From: Flavobacterium aquicola
Lineage (GTDB): Bacteria; Bacteroidota; Bacteroidia; Flavobacteriales; Flavobacteriaceae
Assembly (NCBI RefSeq): GCF_003385115.1
Contig: NZ_QUNI01000003.1
Span: 1 to 64,000, forward strand
Direction: 5' to 3'
DNA: 64,000 bases
The notes beneath the pieces are model-generated. The model worked only from the letters and a program-made list of their open reading frames with translations. It ran no database searches and was not told the origin of the DNA. The translations under genes and the position numbers were made by a program. Of the stretch, positions 24,608-34,158 are shown piece after piece; the first letter of the stretch is position 1, and each line of letters starts with the position of its first letter.

Positions 24608-25864
24608 TTAATTCTCTTTAGTCACAATCTGCATTGTTTCTCTGCTGACTTGCTTCAGTAAAACAGTTTTGTTTTCTTCAACGGTTTGAGCAGCGTTTTC
24701 ATTAAAATGTCTGATGGTGTATAACGTAACATCTTCAGTAAAATCTACTTTGAATTTTTTCGAAAGGATTGCGTTACAGTCATTAAAGTTGCCAAATTTA
24801 TCCTCCACACAAACAGAAAAACTAATTGCAGAATTCTGAATCAGGTTTACTTTCAGTTTAAATTGGTGGAACAAACCAAAGATTTCGCTGATGTTTTCTT
24901 CCATAATGAAAGAGAAATCTATTGATGACAGCGAAATTAGTAATTGTTGTCTTTTTACAATAAAACAAGGCAGATAAGGCTCAAGATCAACTCCTTTGGA
25001 AACAGCAGTTCCTTTCAGCAAAGGATTGATAAATGATTTTACGTATAACGGAATTTCTTTTTTCTGTAATGGCTGTAATGTTTTTGGGTGAATTACCGAT
25101 GCTCCGTAAAACGCCAGTTCGATGGCTTCACGATACGAAATCTGGTTCAGAAGGCTTGCGTTTTCAAAATATCTTGGGTCAGCGTTCATTACTCCAGGAA
25201 CATCTTTCCAGATGGTTACGCTCTCGGCATTTAGGCAGTAAGCAAAAATCGCAGCGCTGTAATCCGATCCTTCACGGCCTAATGTAGTTGTGAAATTATT
25301 TTCGTCAGATCCTAAGAATCCTTGAGTAATATTTAGGATTTTGCGTTTAACGTTATTCGCGATATTTTTCTGTGTCAATTCCCAGTCTACTTCAGCATCA
25401 CGGTAAGTAGAATCTGTTTTTACAAAGTTTCTAACATCCAGCCATTGTGTCTGAATTCCTTTGAAAGACATAAAATGACTCAAAATCGTTGTTGATATTA
25501 GCTCTCCGAAACTTACGATCTGATCGTAAACAAAGTTATAATTTGGTGATTTATTGTGAGCCAAGAAATATTCTAAGTCTGCAAATTGAGTATTTACAGC
25601 TGTAAAAACTTCATTTTTTTCATCTTCAAATAAATCCAAAAGAATTTGGTTGTGATACTTTTTAACTTCCTGTACCGATGAATTTAATTCCGGTGATTTG
25701 TCAAAATAATTTTTGATAACATCTTCGAGTGCATTAGTCGTTTTCCCCATTGCCGAAACAATCACCAATACATCTTCGTAACCTACCTGCTGTAAAACGT
25801 CATAAACGTTTTTAATACCGGCTGCATCTTTTACTGATGCACCGCCAAATTTGAATACCCTCAT
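24608..25864 (-). CDS. lysC: Aspartate kinase
   Basis: 418 residues, a monofunctional enzyme with no homoserine dehydrogenase domain. MRVFKFGGASVKDAAGI is the N-terminal kinase motif. TTLGREGSDYSAAI and VTIWKDVPGVMNADPR form the ATP/aspartate site, and the C-terminal ~130 residues are the ACT-type regulatory region. It makes aspartyl phosphate, the first step to lysine, threonine and methionine. It lies just downstream (58 bp) of an acetyltransferase gene on the same strand, so the two may be cotranscribed. Feedback inhibition through the ACT region is expected from the family. Confidence 0.93.
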   Translation of the reverse strand: MRVFKFGGASVKDAAGIKNVYDVLQQVGYEDVLVIVSAMGKTTNALEDVIKNYFDKSPELNSSVQEVKKYHNQILLDLFEDEKNEVFTAVNTQFADLEYFLAHNKSPNYNFVYDQIVSFGELISTTILSHFMSFKGIQTQWLDVRNFVKTDSTYRDAEVDWELTQKNIANNVKRKILNITQGFLGSDENNFTTTLGREGSDYSAAIFAYCLNAESVTIWKDVPGVMNADPRYFENASLLNQISYREAIELAFYGASVIHPKTLQPLQKKEIPLYVKSFINPLLKGTAVSKGVDLEPYLPCFIVKRQQLLISLSSIDFSFIMEENISEIFGLFHQFKLKVNLIQNSAISFSVCVEDKFGNFNDCNAILSKKFKVDFTEDVTLYTIRHFNENAAQTVEENKTVLLKQVSRETMQIVTKEN

Positions 25865-25922
25865 TTTTATTCAGATTTTAAATTTCCAATTTCAGTTGTT
25901 TAGTCCGAAATTAATAACATTT

Positions 25923-26402
25923 TTATTTTAATTTATTTTCTACAAAATAGTTAATAGCTTCTTCGTCCATTTGTGCTACACGCCATTCGTCTAATATTTT
26001 AGCTCCTGATTTTTCATAAAAATCAATTGCTGGAGTGTTCCAGTCCAATACGTTCCATTCAATTCTTCGGACTTTATCTTTTTGTCCCTGTTTGATAACT
26101 TCAGAATATAAAGCATAGCCAAGTCCTGTTCCTCGCATGCTTTCCTTTACAACCAGATCTTCAAGATGGATTGTTTTTCCTTTCCATGTAGAATATCGGT
26201 TATAGTATAAGGCAATACCAACGATTTCTTTTTCTGCTTCGGCAACAAAAACTTCAAATAAAGGTTTGTCTCCAAATCCATCACGAACGAGATCTTCAGC
26301 GGTAATTAAAACAGCATCTGGTTCTTTTTCGAATACTGCCAATTCTTGAATTAGTGCCAGGACACCTTTCATGTCTTCTTTTTGACCTTTACGTATTTTC
26401 AT
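25923..26402 (-). CDS. GNAT-family N-acetyltransferase
   Basis: 159 residues, a complete GNAT domain. The acetyl-CoA loop is VVKESMRGTGLGYALYSEV, preceded by the beta-4 strand IHLEDLVV. ALYYNRYSTWKGKTI and WNVLDWNTPAIDFYEKSGA resemble the diamine (spermidine/spermine) or thialysine acetyltransferase branch, so an amine substrate is plausible. It is soluble. It lies upstream of lysC on the same strand. The substrate is uncertain. Confidence 0.85.
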   Translation of the reverse strand: MKIRKGQKEDMKGVLALIQELAVFEKEPDAVLITAEDLVRDGFGDKPLFEVFVAEAEKEIVGIALYYNRYSTWKGKTIHLEDLVVKESMRGTGLGYALYSEVIKQGQKDKVRRIEWNVLDWNTPAIDFYEKSGAKILDEWRVAQMDEEAINYFVENKLK

Positions 26403-26573
26403 GATTTCGTATTATTATACTATAATTCTATTAAAAAACAGTCATTTAAGAACAAGTTTTTGTAGAATATGTAGCAAATATACAATACTGATAAACTATC
26501 TAAGTATTATTCTTTTCATTATCACAAAAAAAACGATATTTGTGACTTCAAATTAACTACATCGATTTCGTAA

Positions 26574-27593
26574 ATGAAAGAACAAAACAAGACATTAGGA
26601 GAATTTATCATTGAAAATCAAAAAGCTTTTCAGTATTCATCGGGTGAATTATCACGGATTATTAACTCAATTCGGCTGGCGGCAAAAGTGGTCAATTATA
26701 AAGTAAATAAAGCCGGATTAGTAGATATTGTTGGAGCTGCCGGTGAACAGAATATTCAGGGTGAAGACCAGCAGAAACTGGATGTTTACGCCAATGAAGT
26801 TTTCATTCAGACTTTAATCAACCGTGAAATTGTCTGTGGCATTGCATCAGAAGAGAACGATGATTTTATCACTGTGCAGGGGAGTGACAATAGCCATAAC
26901 AATAAATATGTGCTTTTGATGGATCCTTTGGATGGTTCGTCAAACATTGATGTAAACGTATCTGTAGGAACTATTTTTTCAGTATACAGAAGAATCACGC
27001 CTATTGGAACTCCGGTAACATTAGAGGATTTTCTGCAGCCGGGTGTTAATCAGGTAGCAGCGGGTTATGTGATTTATGGAACATCGACGATGCTGGTTTA
27101 TACAACAGGTTACGGTGTAAATGGATTTACATTAAATCCAGCGATTGGAACTTTTTACCTTTCGCATCCCAACATGAAATTTTCAGAAGACGGAAATATT
27201 TACTCGATTAACGAAGGGAATTATGTTCATTTTCCGCAAGGAGTAAAAGATTATATTAAATACTGCCAGCTGGAGGAAGAGGACCGTCCTTATACTTCAA
27301 GATATATAGGAAGCCTAGTTTCAGATATTCACAGAAATATGATTAAAGGAGGAATTTATATATATCCAACTAGTACTAAAGCTCCAAAAGGAAAGCTGCG
27401 TTTACTGTACGAATGTAATCCGATGGCTTTTATTGTGGAACAGGCGGGCGGAAAAGCTTCGGATGGTTTTGACCGTATCATGGAAATTCAGCCATCAGAA
27501 CTGCATCAAAGAGTTCCTTTCTTTTGCGGAAGCTTAAACATGGTCGAAAAAGCTGAGGATTTTATGCATAAAGCAAAATTGAGCAAATATTAA
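26574..27593 (+). CDS. fbp: Class I fructose-1,6-bisphosphatase
   Basis: 339 residues, the normal length. The metal-binding motif [12 protein letters not shown], the early substrate and metal residues (EENDD) and the C-terminal [27 protein letters not shown] are all present. It hydrolyses fructose-1,6-bisphosphate in gluconeogenesis. It is a single gene with its own terminator, divergent from the acetyltransferase gene. Confidence 0.95.
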   Translation: MKEQNKTLGEFIIENQKAFQYSSGELSRIINSIRLAAKVVNYKVNKAGLVDIVGAAGEQNIQGEDQQKLDVYANEVFIQTLINREIVCGIASEENDDFITVQGSDNSHNNKYVLLMDPLDGSSNIDVNVSVGTIFSVYRRITPIGTPVTLEDFLQPGVNQVAAGYVIYGTSTMLVYTTGYGVNGFTLNPAIGTFYLSHPNMKFSEDGNIYSINEGNYVHFPQGVKDYIKYCQLEEEDRPYTSRYIGSLVSDIHRNMIKGGIYIYPTSTKAPKGKLRLLYECNPMAFIVEQAGGKASDGFDRIMEIQPSELHQRVPFFCGSLNMVEKAEDFMHKAKLSKY

Positions 27594-27630
27594 ACAATAA
27601 ACCAAAAACCAACCAAAGAATAAACCAAAA

Positions 27631-27661
27631 AAACAGCTCCCATTTTCGGGAGCTGTTTTTA
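27631..27661. terminator. Bidirectional terminator between fbp and the TerB-like gene
   Basis: AAACAGCTCCC (27631-27641) pairs with GGGAGCTGTTT (27648-27658), with A before and T after, serving both convergent genes. Confidence 0.9.
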
Positions 27662-28090
27662 TTTATACATGTTTTTCATTTCGTATAGAAAGGTTTCTTC
27701 ATCCACTGCCAAGTCTACTAATTTTAAGGCTTTGTCTACTATATAATTTACATTGCCGGGAGTAAAACCTAAGGCTAATGCAAACTTGACTAGCAAGTGT
27801 TCCTGCAGATCGCCCAATTGATGATCACGGTGTACGATTCTGGCTAATTTATAGAGTGCTTCGAGCCGTTCAATATATAAATACGGGGCATTGATTGGGT
27901 ATTTTGAAGGGTTTTCTAGAATCTCTTCATATTCTTCTTTAGAGATTTGAAGTGCTACTGCTAATTTATCCAAAAAATTCTGCTCTTTCTCCGTAATATT
28001 GCCGTCAGCATGAGCTACGCGGACAATAGCTGAAAAATGACCTCTGTTCTTTTGAATATTTTCGCTGTTGAATAAGTCTGAAAAAGGCAT
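27659..28090 (-). CDS. TerB-like domain protein
   Basis: 143 residues. IVRVAHADGNITEKEQNFLDKLAVALQIS is the acidic helix pair typical of the TerB fold (DG.. then E). It is a small soluble helical protein. TerB relatives occur in stress, tellurite and phage-defence settings, but no ter genes are nearby, so tellurite resistance should not be assumed. The function is unknown. Confidence 0.75.
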   Translation of the reverse strand: MPFSDLFNSENIQKNRGHFSAIVRVAHADGNITEKEQNFLDKLAVALQISKEEYEEILENPSKYPINAPYLYIERLEALYKLARIVHRDHQLGDLQEHLLVKFALALGFTPGNVNYIVDKALKLVDLAVDEETFLYEMKNMYK

Positions 28091-28242
28091 AGTTTTAATG
28101 TTTAAGGTTTGATATAAAGTTAGTTATTTTTTTAGTACTAATTTTACTTTTTGTTCGTTTTTAATATGATTGATTTCTAATATTTCATTTTCAAAATTAA
28201 TCGTAAGTTTACGTCCCCTTATCATTTTAATTCATTTTATCA

Positions 28243-28833
28243 ATGTCAGAATTTTTAATTTACTTTCAGATAGGTTTAAAACATGTATTGGATGTACATG
28301 CTTATGACCATGTTTTGTTTTTAATTGCTTTATCCGTTCCGTTTTCTTTTAATGACTGGAAAAGAATTCTGCTTTTAGTAACTATATTCACTTTAGGGCA
28401 TACCGCGGCATTGTTTCTTTCGGTTTTTGGCATCATTGCTGTCAAAGTAAATGTGGTAGAACTGCTGATTCCCATTACGATTTTGATAACAGCTTTTTAT
28501 AATTTATTTACCGCAGGGAAAACCAGTAAAAACGGGAGCGTTAATTTGGTTTTTATCATAACTTTGTTCTTTGGAATTATCCATGGATTGGGCTTTTCAA
28601 ATTATTTTAAAACATTATTGGGAGGAAGTGCTGCTTCAAAATTACTGCCAATGTGCGAATTTGCATTAGGAATAGAAGCTGCGCAGATTACGGTTGTGAT
28701 TGTGGTCTTGATTTTGTCATATATCGTACAAACTGTCTTCCGTTTTTCAAAAAGAGATTGGGCTTTAGTAATGTCGGCATTTATAATTGGCGTAGTTTTA
28801 CCAATGATTGTGGAAAGCGAAATCTGGAAATGA
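28243..28833 (+). CDS. HupE/UreJ-family membrane protein
   Basis: 196 residues with about six membrane segments. The N-terminal GLKHVLDVHAYDHVLFL and FTLGHTAAL carry the histidines and aspartate of HupE/UreJ proteins, and FGIIHGLGFSNYF is a second conserved patch. The family is associated with nickel or cobalt uptake, but no hydrogenase or urease gene is seen here, so the substrate is open. It starts a plus-strand run with dCMP deaminase 10 bp downstream. Confidence 0.85.
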   Translation: MSEFLIYFQIGLKHVLDVHAYDHVLFLIALSVPFSFNDWKRILLLVTIFTLGHTAALFLSVFGIIAVKVNVVELLIPITILITAFYNLFTAGKTSKNGSVNLVFIITLFFGIIHGLGFSNYFKTLLGGSAASKLLPMCEFALGIEAAQITVVIVVLILSYIVQTVFRFSKRDWALVMSAFIIGVVLPMIVESEIWK

Positions 28834-28843
28834 TAAAGATTTT

Positions 28844-29275
28844 ATGGAGAAAGTTAAATTGAATAAATACGATAAAGCGTATCTTAGAATTGCAACAGAA
28901 TGGGGTTTATTGTCTTACTGCAAAAGAAAGCAGGTTGGGGCGATTATAGTAAAAGACCGAATGATTATTTCTGACGGGTACAATGGAACGCCATCAGGAT
29001 TTGAAAATTGCTGTGAGGATGAAGACGGATTAACCCGCTGGGATGTCCTTCATGCCGAAGCCAATGCAATCTTGAAAGTAGCAAGATCCACACAATCCTG
29101 CGAAGGAGCCACTTTATATATCACGCTTTCACCTTGCAAAGAATGCAGTAAGCTGATTCATCAGTCAGGCATAAAAAGAGTGGTGTATCATAACGGTTAT
29201 CGAGATGATTCCGGAATACAATTTTTAATAAAAGCAGGTATTGAAGTAGAACATATTCCTGTTTTAGAAGATTAA
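28844..29275 (+). CDS. dCMP deaminase (ComEB-like)
   Basis: 143 residues from the ATG at 28844. The cytidine deaminase zinc site is complete: HAEANAILK and SPCKECSKLI. A second Cys pair (NCCEDEDGL) is typical of dCMP deaminases with structural zinc. It converts dCMP to dUMP for thymidylate synthesis. It lies 10 bp after the HupE gene and 4 bp before the CtpA gene, so all three are cotranscribed. Confidence 0.88.
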   Translation: MEKVKLNKYDKAYLRIATEWGLLSYCKRKQVGAIIVKDRMIISDGYNGTPSGFENCCEDEDGLTRWDVLHAEANAILKVARSTQSCEGATLYITLSPCKECSKLIHQSGIKRVVYHNGYRDDSGIQFLIKAGIEVEHIPVLED

Positions 29276-29279
29276 TAAA

Positions 29280-30857
29280 ATGAAATTTGATAACAAGTAT
29301 TTGCCCATACTGGTTGGAGGGATTTTTGCCCTCGGGATTTTTATTGGCAGTTTATCTGGATCTCCATCATCCAAATCTTTTAGTTCTAAAAAAAACACCA
29401 AAGAAAAACTTAACAAACTGATTGATTTCATCGATAATGAATATGTTGATGATGTCAATACCGATTCGATAGTGAGTCTTACTGTCGATAATATTCTGGC
29501 AAAATTAGATCCACATTCCGTTTATATTCCGCCACAGCAGCAAGCTGAAATTGCCGAAACCATGAAAGGAGATTTTGTGGGTATTGGAATTAATTTTTAT
29601 ATGTTTAAAGATTCAGTTGCTGTTATTGCGCCAGTAAAAAACGGGCCTTCTGCCAGAGCAGGTATTTTAGCAGGCGACCGCATTCTTTTTGCAGATAAAA
29701 CCAAATTATTTGGACGAAAACTGCCTAATGACAGTTTGTTTGCTACTCTAAAAGGGGAAGTTGGTTCTCAGATACAATTGACCGTTTATCGCAAATCGGA
29801 ACATAAAAAAATGAAAATCACTATCAAACGTGATGTGATTCCACTGAAAAGTGTTGATGTTGCCATGCGGTTAAATGCCACTACCGGTTACATCAAAATC
29901 AATCGTTTTGCCGAAACTACTTATGCTGAATTCATAAAAGCTCTCGCTAGTTTGAAAAAGCAAGGCGTAAAATCTATTGTAATTGACGTTCGTGATAATG
30001 GCGGAGGATATATGGAGGAAGCAATTGCTATTGCCGATGAGTTTTTGAAAGATAAAGCGCTGATTGTTTTTACCAAAAGCGCAAAAGAAGCAACTGAAAA
30101 AATGTATGCTACTGAAAAAGGCAGTTTTGAAACAGGTAATGTGTTCGTTTTAATTAATGAAAACAGTGCTTCGGCTAGTGAGATTTTGGCGGGAGCCATA
30201 CAGGATAATGACCGTGGCACTATTGTAGGTCGGCGTTCTTTCGGAAAAGGATTGGTACAGCGAGAAATGGATTTTAATGATGGCTCGGCAGTTCGGCTTA
30301 CAATTGCCAGATATTATACGCCAACAGGAAGGTCAATCCAAAAACCGTATGTCAAAGGAAATGAAGAGTATTTTAAAGAATCAGAATCTCGTTTTTTACA
30401 CGGAGAATTGTATAAAAAAGATAGTATTAAAGTTGTTGATTCTTTAAAGTTTAAAACTAAAAAAGGAAAGATTGTTTACGGCGGAGGCGGTATTGTACCG
30501 GATGTTTTTGTACCATTGGAAGCAGAACACGGAACTGAAAATGTTTCTTATTTATTGCAGTCCGGAATTGTCGGTCACTTTGTTTTTGAGCAATTGGATA
30601 AAAACAGAAATGCTTTTGCAAAACTGACTTTCGAAGAGTTTCAGGTTAAAATCAATTCTACGGATTTATATTTTGGTGCTTTTCAAAAATATCTTGCTCA
30701 AAACGGATTAGAGATTGATTTGCGTAATTACAAATCTTTGGTAAAAAGATATGTAAATGCTGAATTTGCCCGACAATTGTATGGTGACATCTTTTATTAT
30801 AAAATGGTTCTGAAAGAAGATGCCATGATAAAGACAGTACTGAATTCAAAACAGTAA
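29280..30857 (+). CDS. C-terminal processing peptidase (S41, CtpA)
   Basis: 525 residues. An N-terminal membrane anchor or signal (LVGGIFALGIFIGSL) is followed by a helical region, a PDZ domain (GIGINFYMFKDSVAVI.. PSARAGILAGDRI), then the protease core with the SASASE motif (catalytic Ser298) and Lys323 in FGKGLVQ, a Ser/Lys dyad. The C-terminal ~110 residues form the extra domain common in Bacteroidota members. It acts in the periplasm on C-termini or misfolded proteins. It is separated from the dCMP deaminase gene by only 4 bp. Confidence 0.92.
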   Translation: MKFDNKYLPILVGGIFALGIFIGSLSGSPSSKSFSSKKNTKEKLNKLIDFIDNEYVDDVNTDSIVSLTVDNILAKLDPHSVYIPPQQQAEIAETMKGDFVGIGINFYMFKDSVAVIAPVKNGPSARAGILAGDRILFADKTKLFGRKLPNDSLFATLKGEVGSQIQLTVYRKSEHKKMKITIKRDVIPLKSVDVAMRLNATTGYIKINRFAETTYAEFIKALASLKKQGVKSIVIDVRDNGGGYMEEAIAIADEFLKDKALIVFTKSAKEATEKMYATEKGSFETGNVFVLINENSASASEILAGAIQDNDRGTIVGRRSFGKGLVQREMDFNDGSAVRLTIARYYTPTGRSIQKPYVKGNEEYFKESESRFLHGELYKKDSIKVVDSLKFKTKKGKIVYGGGGIVPDVFVPLEAEHGTENVSYLLQSGIVGHFVFEQLDKNRNAFAKLTFEEFQVKINSTDLYFGAFQKYLAQNGLEIDLRNYKSLVKRYVNAEFARQLYGDIFYYKMVLKEDAMIKTVLNSKQ

Positions 30858-30877
30858 ATGCTAAATAGTTGTTTTAA

Positions 30878-31246
30878 ATGGAAAAAAGTGAAATTGTAAA
30901 TGCTGAGAACGAGCTTTTGTCAGCTATTAAAAATATTGATATTTCAGTTCTGGAAAGAGTATTGCATGATAATTTGCTTTTTAATTTACCAAATGGACAG
31001 ACTATTACCAAAGATGCTGATCTTGCGGGTTACCGTGCTGGCAAAATGAAAATAGATTTTCTCGAAGCTTCGAATCAGGTTATTAATATTATAGGCGATT
31101 CGGCTGTTGTCTGTGTTAGTATTTTGCTAAAAGGAACCTATGATAACTCACCATTAGATGGAAATTATAGATATATTAGGGTTTGGAAACAGTTTGATGA
31201 CGGTTTAAAAGTAATTGCCGGAAGCTGTGTAGCGTTTTTAAAATAA
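30878..31246 (+). CDS. NTF2-like (DUF4440/SnoaL-type) protein
   Basis: 122 residues with the cone-shaped NTF2 fold pattern: an N-terminal helix (ENELLSAIKNIDISVLERVL), LFNLPNGQTITKDADLAGYR, then beta strands VCVSILLKGTY and YRYIRVWKQFDDGLKVIAGS. It is a soluble cytoplasmic protein whose ligand or reaction cannot be told. It lies 20 bp downstream of the CtpA gene. Confidence 0.8.
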   Translation: MEKSEIVNAENELLSAIKNIDISVLERVLHDNLLFNLPNGQTITKDADLAGYRAGKMKIDFLEASNQVINIIGDSAVVCVSILLKGTYDNSPLDGNYRYIRVWKQFDDGLKVIAGSCVAFLK

Positions 31247-31260
31247 AGATTAAAATAGAT

Positions 31261-31572
31261 ATGAAAAATATAAATAGATTTTTGGCAGTATTGATGATTT
31301 TGACTTTTGTAGTTTCCTGCGCTTGTATGAAAGACAAAAACACAGTTTCAGGAAAAGTTGTTACAGTAGAGTTTGGAAAAGACGGTTATACGGCCAAAAT
31401 TAATACAGATAAAAACGAAGTTTATTTGGCTTTAATCAGCATTGTAAATGTTGGCGGGCCTCAAAATTACAAACAGCTTAAAGAAGGTGATGAAGTTTCA
31501 TTAAAAGGAGAAATCTGGAAAACCGAAACCGAAAACCATATAAAAGTAAAAGAGATTGTTTCGGTTAAATAA
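31261..31572 (+). CDS. Small lipoprotein with OB-like domain
   Basis: 103 residues. FLAVLMILTFVVSC is a lipoprotein signal with Cys20. The rest (VSGKVVTVEFGKDGYTAKIN.. LKEGDEVSLKGEIWK.. HIKVKEIVSV) has the strand pattern of an OB-fold. It follows the NTF2-like gene by 14 bp. Its end lies 10 bp from the end of the convergent oxidoreductase gene. No specific function can be given. Confidence 0.7.
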   Translation: MKNINRFLAVLMILTFVVSCACMKDKNTVSGKVVTVEFGKDGYTAKINTDKNEVYLALISIVNVGGPQNYKQLKEGDEVSLKGEIWKTETENHIKVKEIVSVK

Positions 31573-31581
31573 AATTAGTTT

Positions 31582-32187
31582 CTATCGAATACTATCATGC
31601 GAATGCGTCTGAATTCCATTATTCCAAAGCGTAAGTAAATCGGTAGCAACAGCGGCACCGCTTCCTGCAGCAATCGCTAATTGACTTCTCCAGCCGGCAA
31701 GAGTTCCAATAACATAAACGCCTTCGGTGACTTTGTGGTCAGTATTTTTAAGCTGAATTCTTTGTTTTTCCGGAAGTGCTTTTTTGTGCGGTTCCACAAA
31801 CTGCATTAAACCTTCTATGGCAAAAGTATTGGCAGAGCCAATGCCTATTACAACATTACGGGTCTGATACGAGCTTTTATTGGTGACAACAGTAAATTCT
31901 GGATATGTTCCTTCAATTTTTAATATTTTTTCTTCAGGAATTTGGACAATATGCGGGTAAGTATTTGATAAATGATCAACACTTTCGGTTAATAATTCCG
32001 ATCCTAATTTACCTGCAGCAATTCCATAAGCATTGTTGAAAAGCGCTTCCTGTAGTGCAGAAGTCTTCTGGTGGGTAAAAACCCCAATTTTTTTATCGGT
32101 AACAAAAGCTTTGTTTTTGGCTGAGCCCAATACCATTGCACATGATACTCCTGAAACGCCTCCGCCTATAATTAATACATCAAACAC
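31582..32187 (-). CDS. Thioredoxin-reductase-like FAD protein, short form
   Basis: 201 residues, starting at a GTG (32187) that lies 2 bp after the stop of the preceding gene. The N-terminal FAD-binding loop is VLIIGGGVSGVSCAMVLGSA. The C-terminal GVYVIGTLAGWRSQLAIAAGSGAAVATDLL is the FAD site that closes thioredoxin-reductase-like proteins. At about two-thirds of the usual 300 residues it lacks the NADPH domain and any CxxC pair, so it is not a thioredoxin reductase. The GTG start with the 67-residue gene just upstream suggests translational coupling. Confidence 0.78.
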   Translation of the reverse strand: MFDVLIIGGGVSGVSCAMVLGSAKNKAFVTDKKIGVFTHQKTSALQEALFNNAYGIAAGKLGSELLTESVDHLSNTYPHIVQIPEEKILKIEGTYPEFTVVTNKSSYQTRNVVIGIGSANTFAIEGLMQFVEPHKKALPEKQRIQLKNTDHKVTEGVYVIGTLAGWRSQLAIAAGSGAAVATDLLTLWNNGIQTHSHDSIR

Positions 32188-32189
32188 AG

Positions 32190-32393
32190 TTATGCGTTGT
32201 CGTTCATTTTTTCAACTATTTTTTTAGACATTCTAAAAATCAGAAGAATTAATACTGCGCAAAATGAAGCGACTACACCAACAAGTGCTATTACACTATC
32301 TCCTTTGAATGGATTCTGAAAATCGATTAAGGTAATATTAAAAACAAGAAGTGAAACGGCCAAGAGCACTAAGATGTTAGTGAAAATTTTCAT
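32190..32393 (-). CDS. Small two-helix membrane protein
   Basis: 67 residues with two membrane segments (IFTNILVLLAVSLLVFNITLI and VIALVGVVASFCAVLILLIF) and a charged tail. It is immediately upstream of the FAD protein gene, with a 2-bp gap and probable coupled translation. The family is not recognised; the pairing suggests a membrane partner of the FAD protein. Confidence 0.65.
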   Translation of the reverse strand: MKIFTNILVLLAVSLLVFNITLIDFQNPFKGDSVIALVGVVASFCAVLILLIFRMSKKIVEKMNDNA

Positions 32394-32514
32394 AAGTTAA
32401 ATTTTTGTTTTTCTTGAGTAATTTTTTAATCAATAATTCGTTTTTAAATACGGTTGAACATGATATAATAATTACCATGAAAAATATTAGGGGGTAAATG
32501 TATAAATTTTTTTT

Positions 32515-33093
32515 TTAGAGAAACAAACCTTTAACATTAGCTGCAAATAATTTAACAGCAATTGCCAAAAGTACTACGCCAAAGGTCTTACGAATAACGC
32601 CAAGACCATTTTTGCCTAGCATTTTTTCGATTTTTCTGGAAGATTTTAAAACGATATAAACCAGTATAATGTTGAGTATAATAGCTATTACGATGTTGAG
32701 TGTGTGAAATTGAGAGCGCAGGGATAATAAAGTAGTCATAGTTCCGGCACCGGCAATGAGCGGAAAAGCTAATGGAACTATGGATGCCGAACTTGCTTCT
32801 TCGTCTCGGTATATGCGTATTCCCAAAATCATTTCTAATGCCAGAAAGAAAAGTACAAAAGATCCCGCTACTGCAAAAGAATGAACATCGATTCCTATTA
32901 AGCTCAAAAATTCTTCTCCTATAAATAAGAAGAGAATCATTATCAGTCCAGCTACAAGTGCTGCTTTTTCGGATTCGATATGGCCATGTTTGGCTCGCAG
33001 CCCTATAATAATTGGAATAGAACCTACTATGTCAATTACAGCAAAAAGAACCATTCCCACTGTTATTATTTCTTTGATATTGAATTCCATCAT
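32515..33093 (-). CDS. MarC-family membrane protein
   Basis: 192 residues with six membrane segments. The conserved AVIDIVGSIPIIIGL near the start and PLAFPLIAGAGTMTTLLSL in the middle are diagnostic of MarC/UPF0056. The family lies in the inner membrane and its function is not established; the older link to multiple antibiotic resistance is not supported in general. It has no close partners. Confidence 0.9.
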   Translation of the reverse strand: MMEFNIKEIITVGMVLFAVIDIVGSIPIIIGLRAKHGHIESEKAALVAGLIMILFLFIGEEFLSLIGIDVHSFAVAGSFVLFFLALEMILGIRIYRDEEASSASIVPLAFPLIAGAGTMTTLLSLRSQFHTLNIVIAIILNIILVYIVLKSSRKIEKMLGKNGLGVIRKTFGVVLLAIAVKLFAANVKGLFL

Positions 33094-33315
33094 AATGTTT
33101 GCTTTTTAATGAATGATTAGGGCTAATATAATTTCGTTATTCAAAAATACATATGTTTTTTTATTTTAAGTGTTTTGTTGCTAAATCATCACTTTTTTGT
33201 TTTCTAGACAGATTCGTAATAATCGTTTATGTAAGTAAAATTGCTGCAATGTGTTAATTTGTTTCGTTTGGAAATGTAAGTTTAAAATGTGGCTTTTATT
33301 TATTGAATCTTTGGT

Positions 33316-33323
33316 TACCTTTG
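33316..33323 (+). promoter_or_regulatory. -7 element very close to a start codon
   Basis: TACCTTTG is a perfect TAnnTTTG and ends 4 bases before the ATG at 33328. Transcription would start at or inside the first codon, giving a leaderless or nearly leaderless mRNA. Confidence 0.45.
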
Positions 33324-33327
33324 CAAA

Positions 33328-33900
33328 ATGTTTCAGCTAGGAAAAACCATCGTCTCCGAGGATATACTCGAAAAAGAATTTGTCTGTAATTTATCAGCCT
33401 GCAAAGGGGCTTGCTGCGTCGATGGCGATGCAGGAGCACCTCTGAGTTTGGAAGAAACAAAGATACTGGAACAAATATATCCTAAAGTAAAACCTTTTTT
33501 AAGGAAAGAAGGAATTGAGGCCATTGAAGCCCAAGGAACTTGGCTGAACGGAACGGATGGTGATCTGGAAACACCGCTGATTGATAATAAAGATTGTGCT
33601 TATGTCATTTTTGACGGCAAAACTGCGCTTTGCGGAATTGAGCAAGCTTACAATCAAGGAATAGTCGACTGGAAGAAACCTGTTTCGTGTCATTTATACC
33701 CAATACGGGTAAAAGATTTTACCGAATTTGCAGCTGTTAATTATGACAAATGGGATATTTGTGATGATGCCTGTTCATTGGGTAAAGAACTAGAGGTTCC
33801 AGTATATAAATTTGTCAAAGAAGCGCTTATACGCCGCTTTGGAAATGACTGGTATATGGAGCTTGAAAAGGTGGCCGAAGACTTGAAAAAAGGTCTGTAG
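33328..33900 (+). CDS. DUF3109-family cysteine-rich protein
   Basis: 190 residues. FVCNLSACKGACCVDGDAG holds the closely spaced cysteines of a YkgJ-like cluster, with further cysteines in NKDCAYVIFDGKTALCGIEQAYNQG, PVSCHLYPIRV and WDICDDACSLG. The pattern is that of a zinc or iron-sulfur binding domain widespread in Bacteroidota. The biochemical role is unknown. It is a single gene with a -7 element only a few bases before its ATG. Confidence 0.85.
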   Translation: MFQLGKTIVSEDILEKEFVCNLSACKGACCVDGDAGAPLSLEETKILEQIYPKVKPFLRKEGIEAIEAQGTWLNGTDGDLETPLIDNKDCAYVIFDGKTALCGIEQAYNQGIVDWKKPVSCHLYPIRVKDFTEFAAVNYDKWDICDDACSLGKELEVPVYKFVKEALIRRFGNDWYMELEKVAEDLKKGL

Positions 33901-34158
33901 AACCAACTCTGGAATTTCTTCTTGTTTTTTTAAAAATCGTTATTTTATGGGAGTTTACATCGTTTTATTAGATGTAAATTATTGGAAATCAAATAAATAT
34001 AATTTGTATGAAAAATATTCCCATTTTTATTTTTTGTTAAAAACTAGGAGCTATTGTGAATAAGTTTGACTTTTAATAACCGCATTATTTCACAATCTTT
34101 GTAATTCGATTTTCGCATAAATTTTCAATAAAAAAATCAAAAATAAACAACATATCTC

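Noticed and set aside
27659-28090. Tellurite-resistance gene
   Set aside because: Only the TerB-like domain is present, with no terZ, terD or terC partners; the domain alone does not show tellurite resistance.
31582-32187. Thioredoxin reductase
   Set aside because: The protein is about 100 residues too short and has neither the CxxC redox pair nor an NADPH-binding domain.
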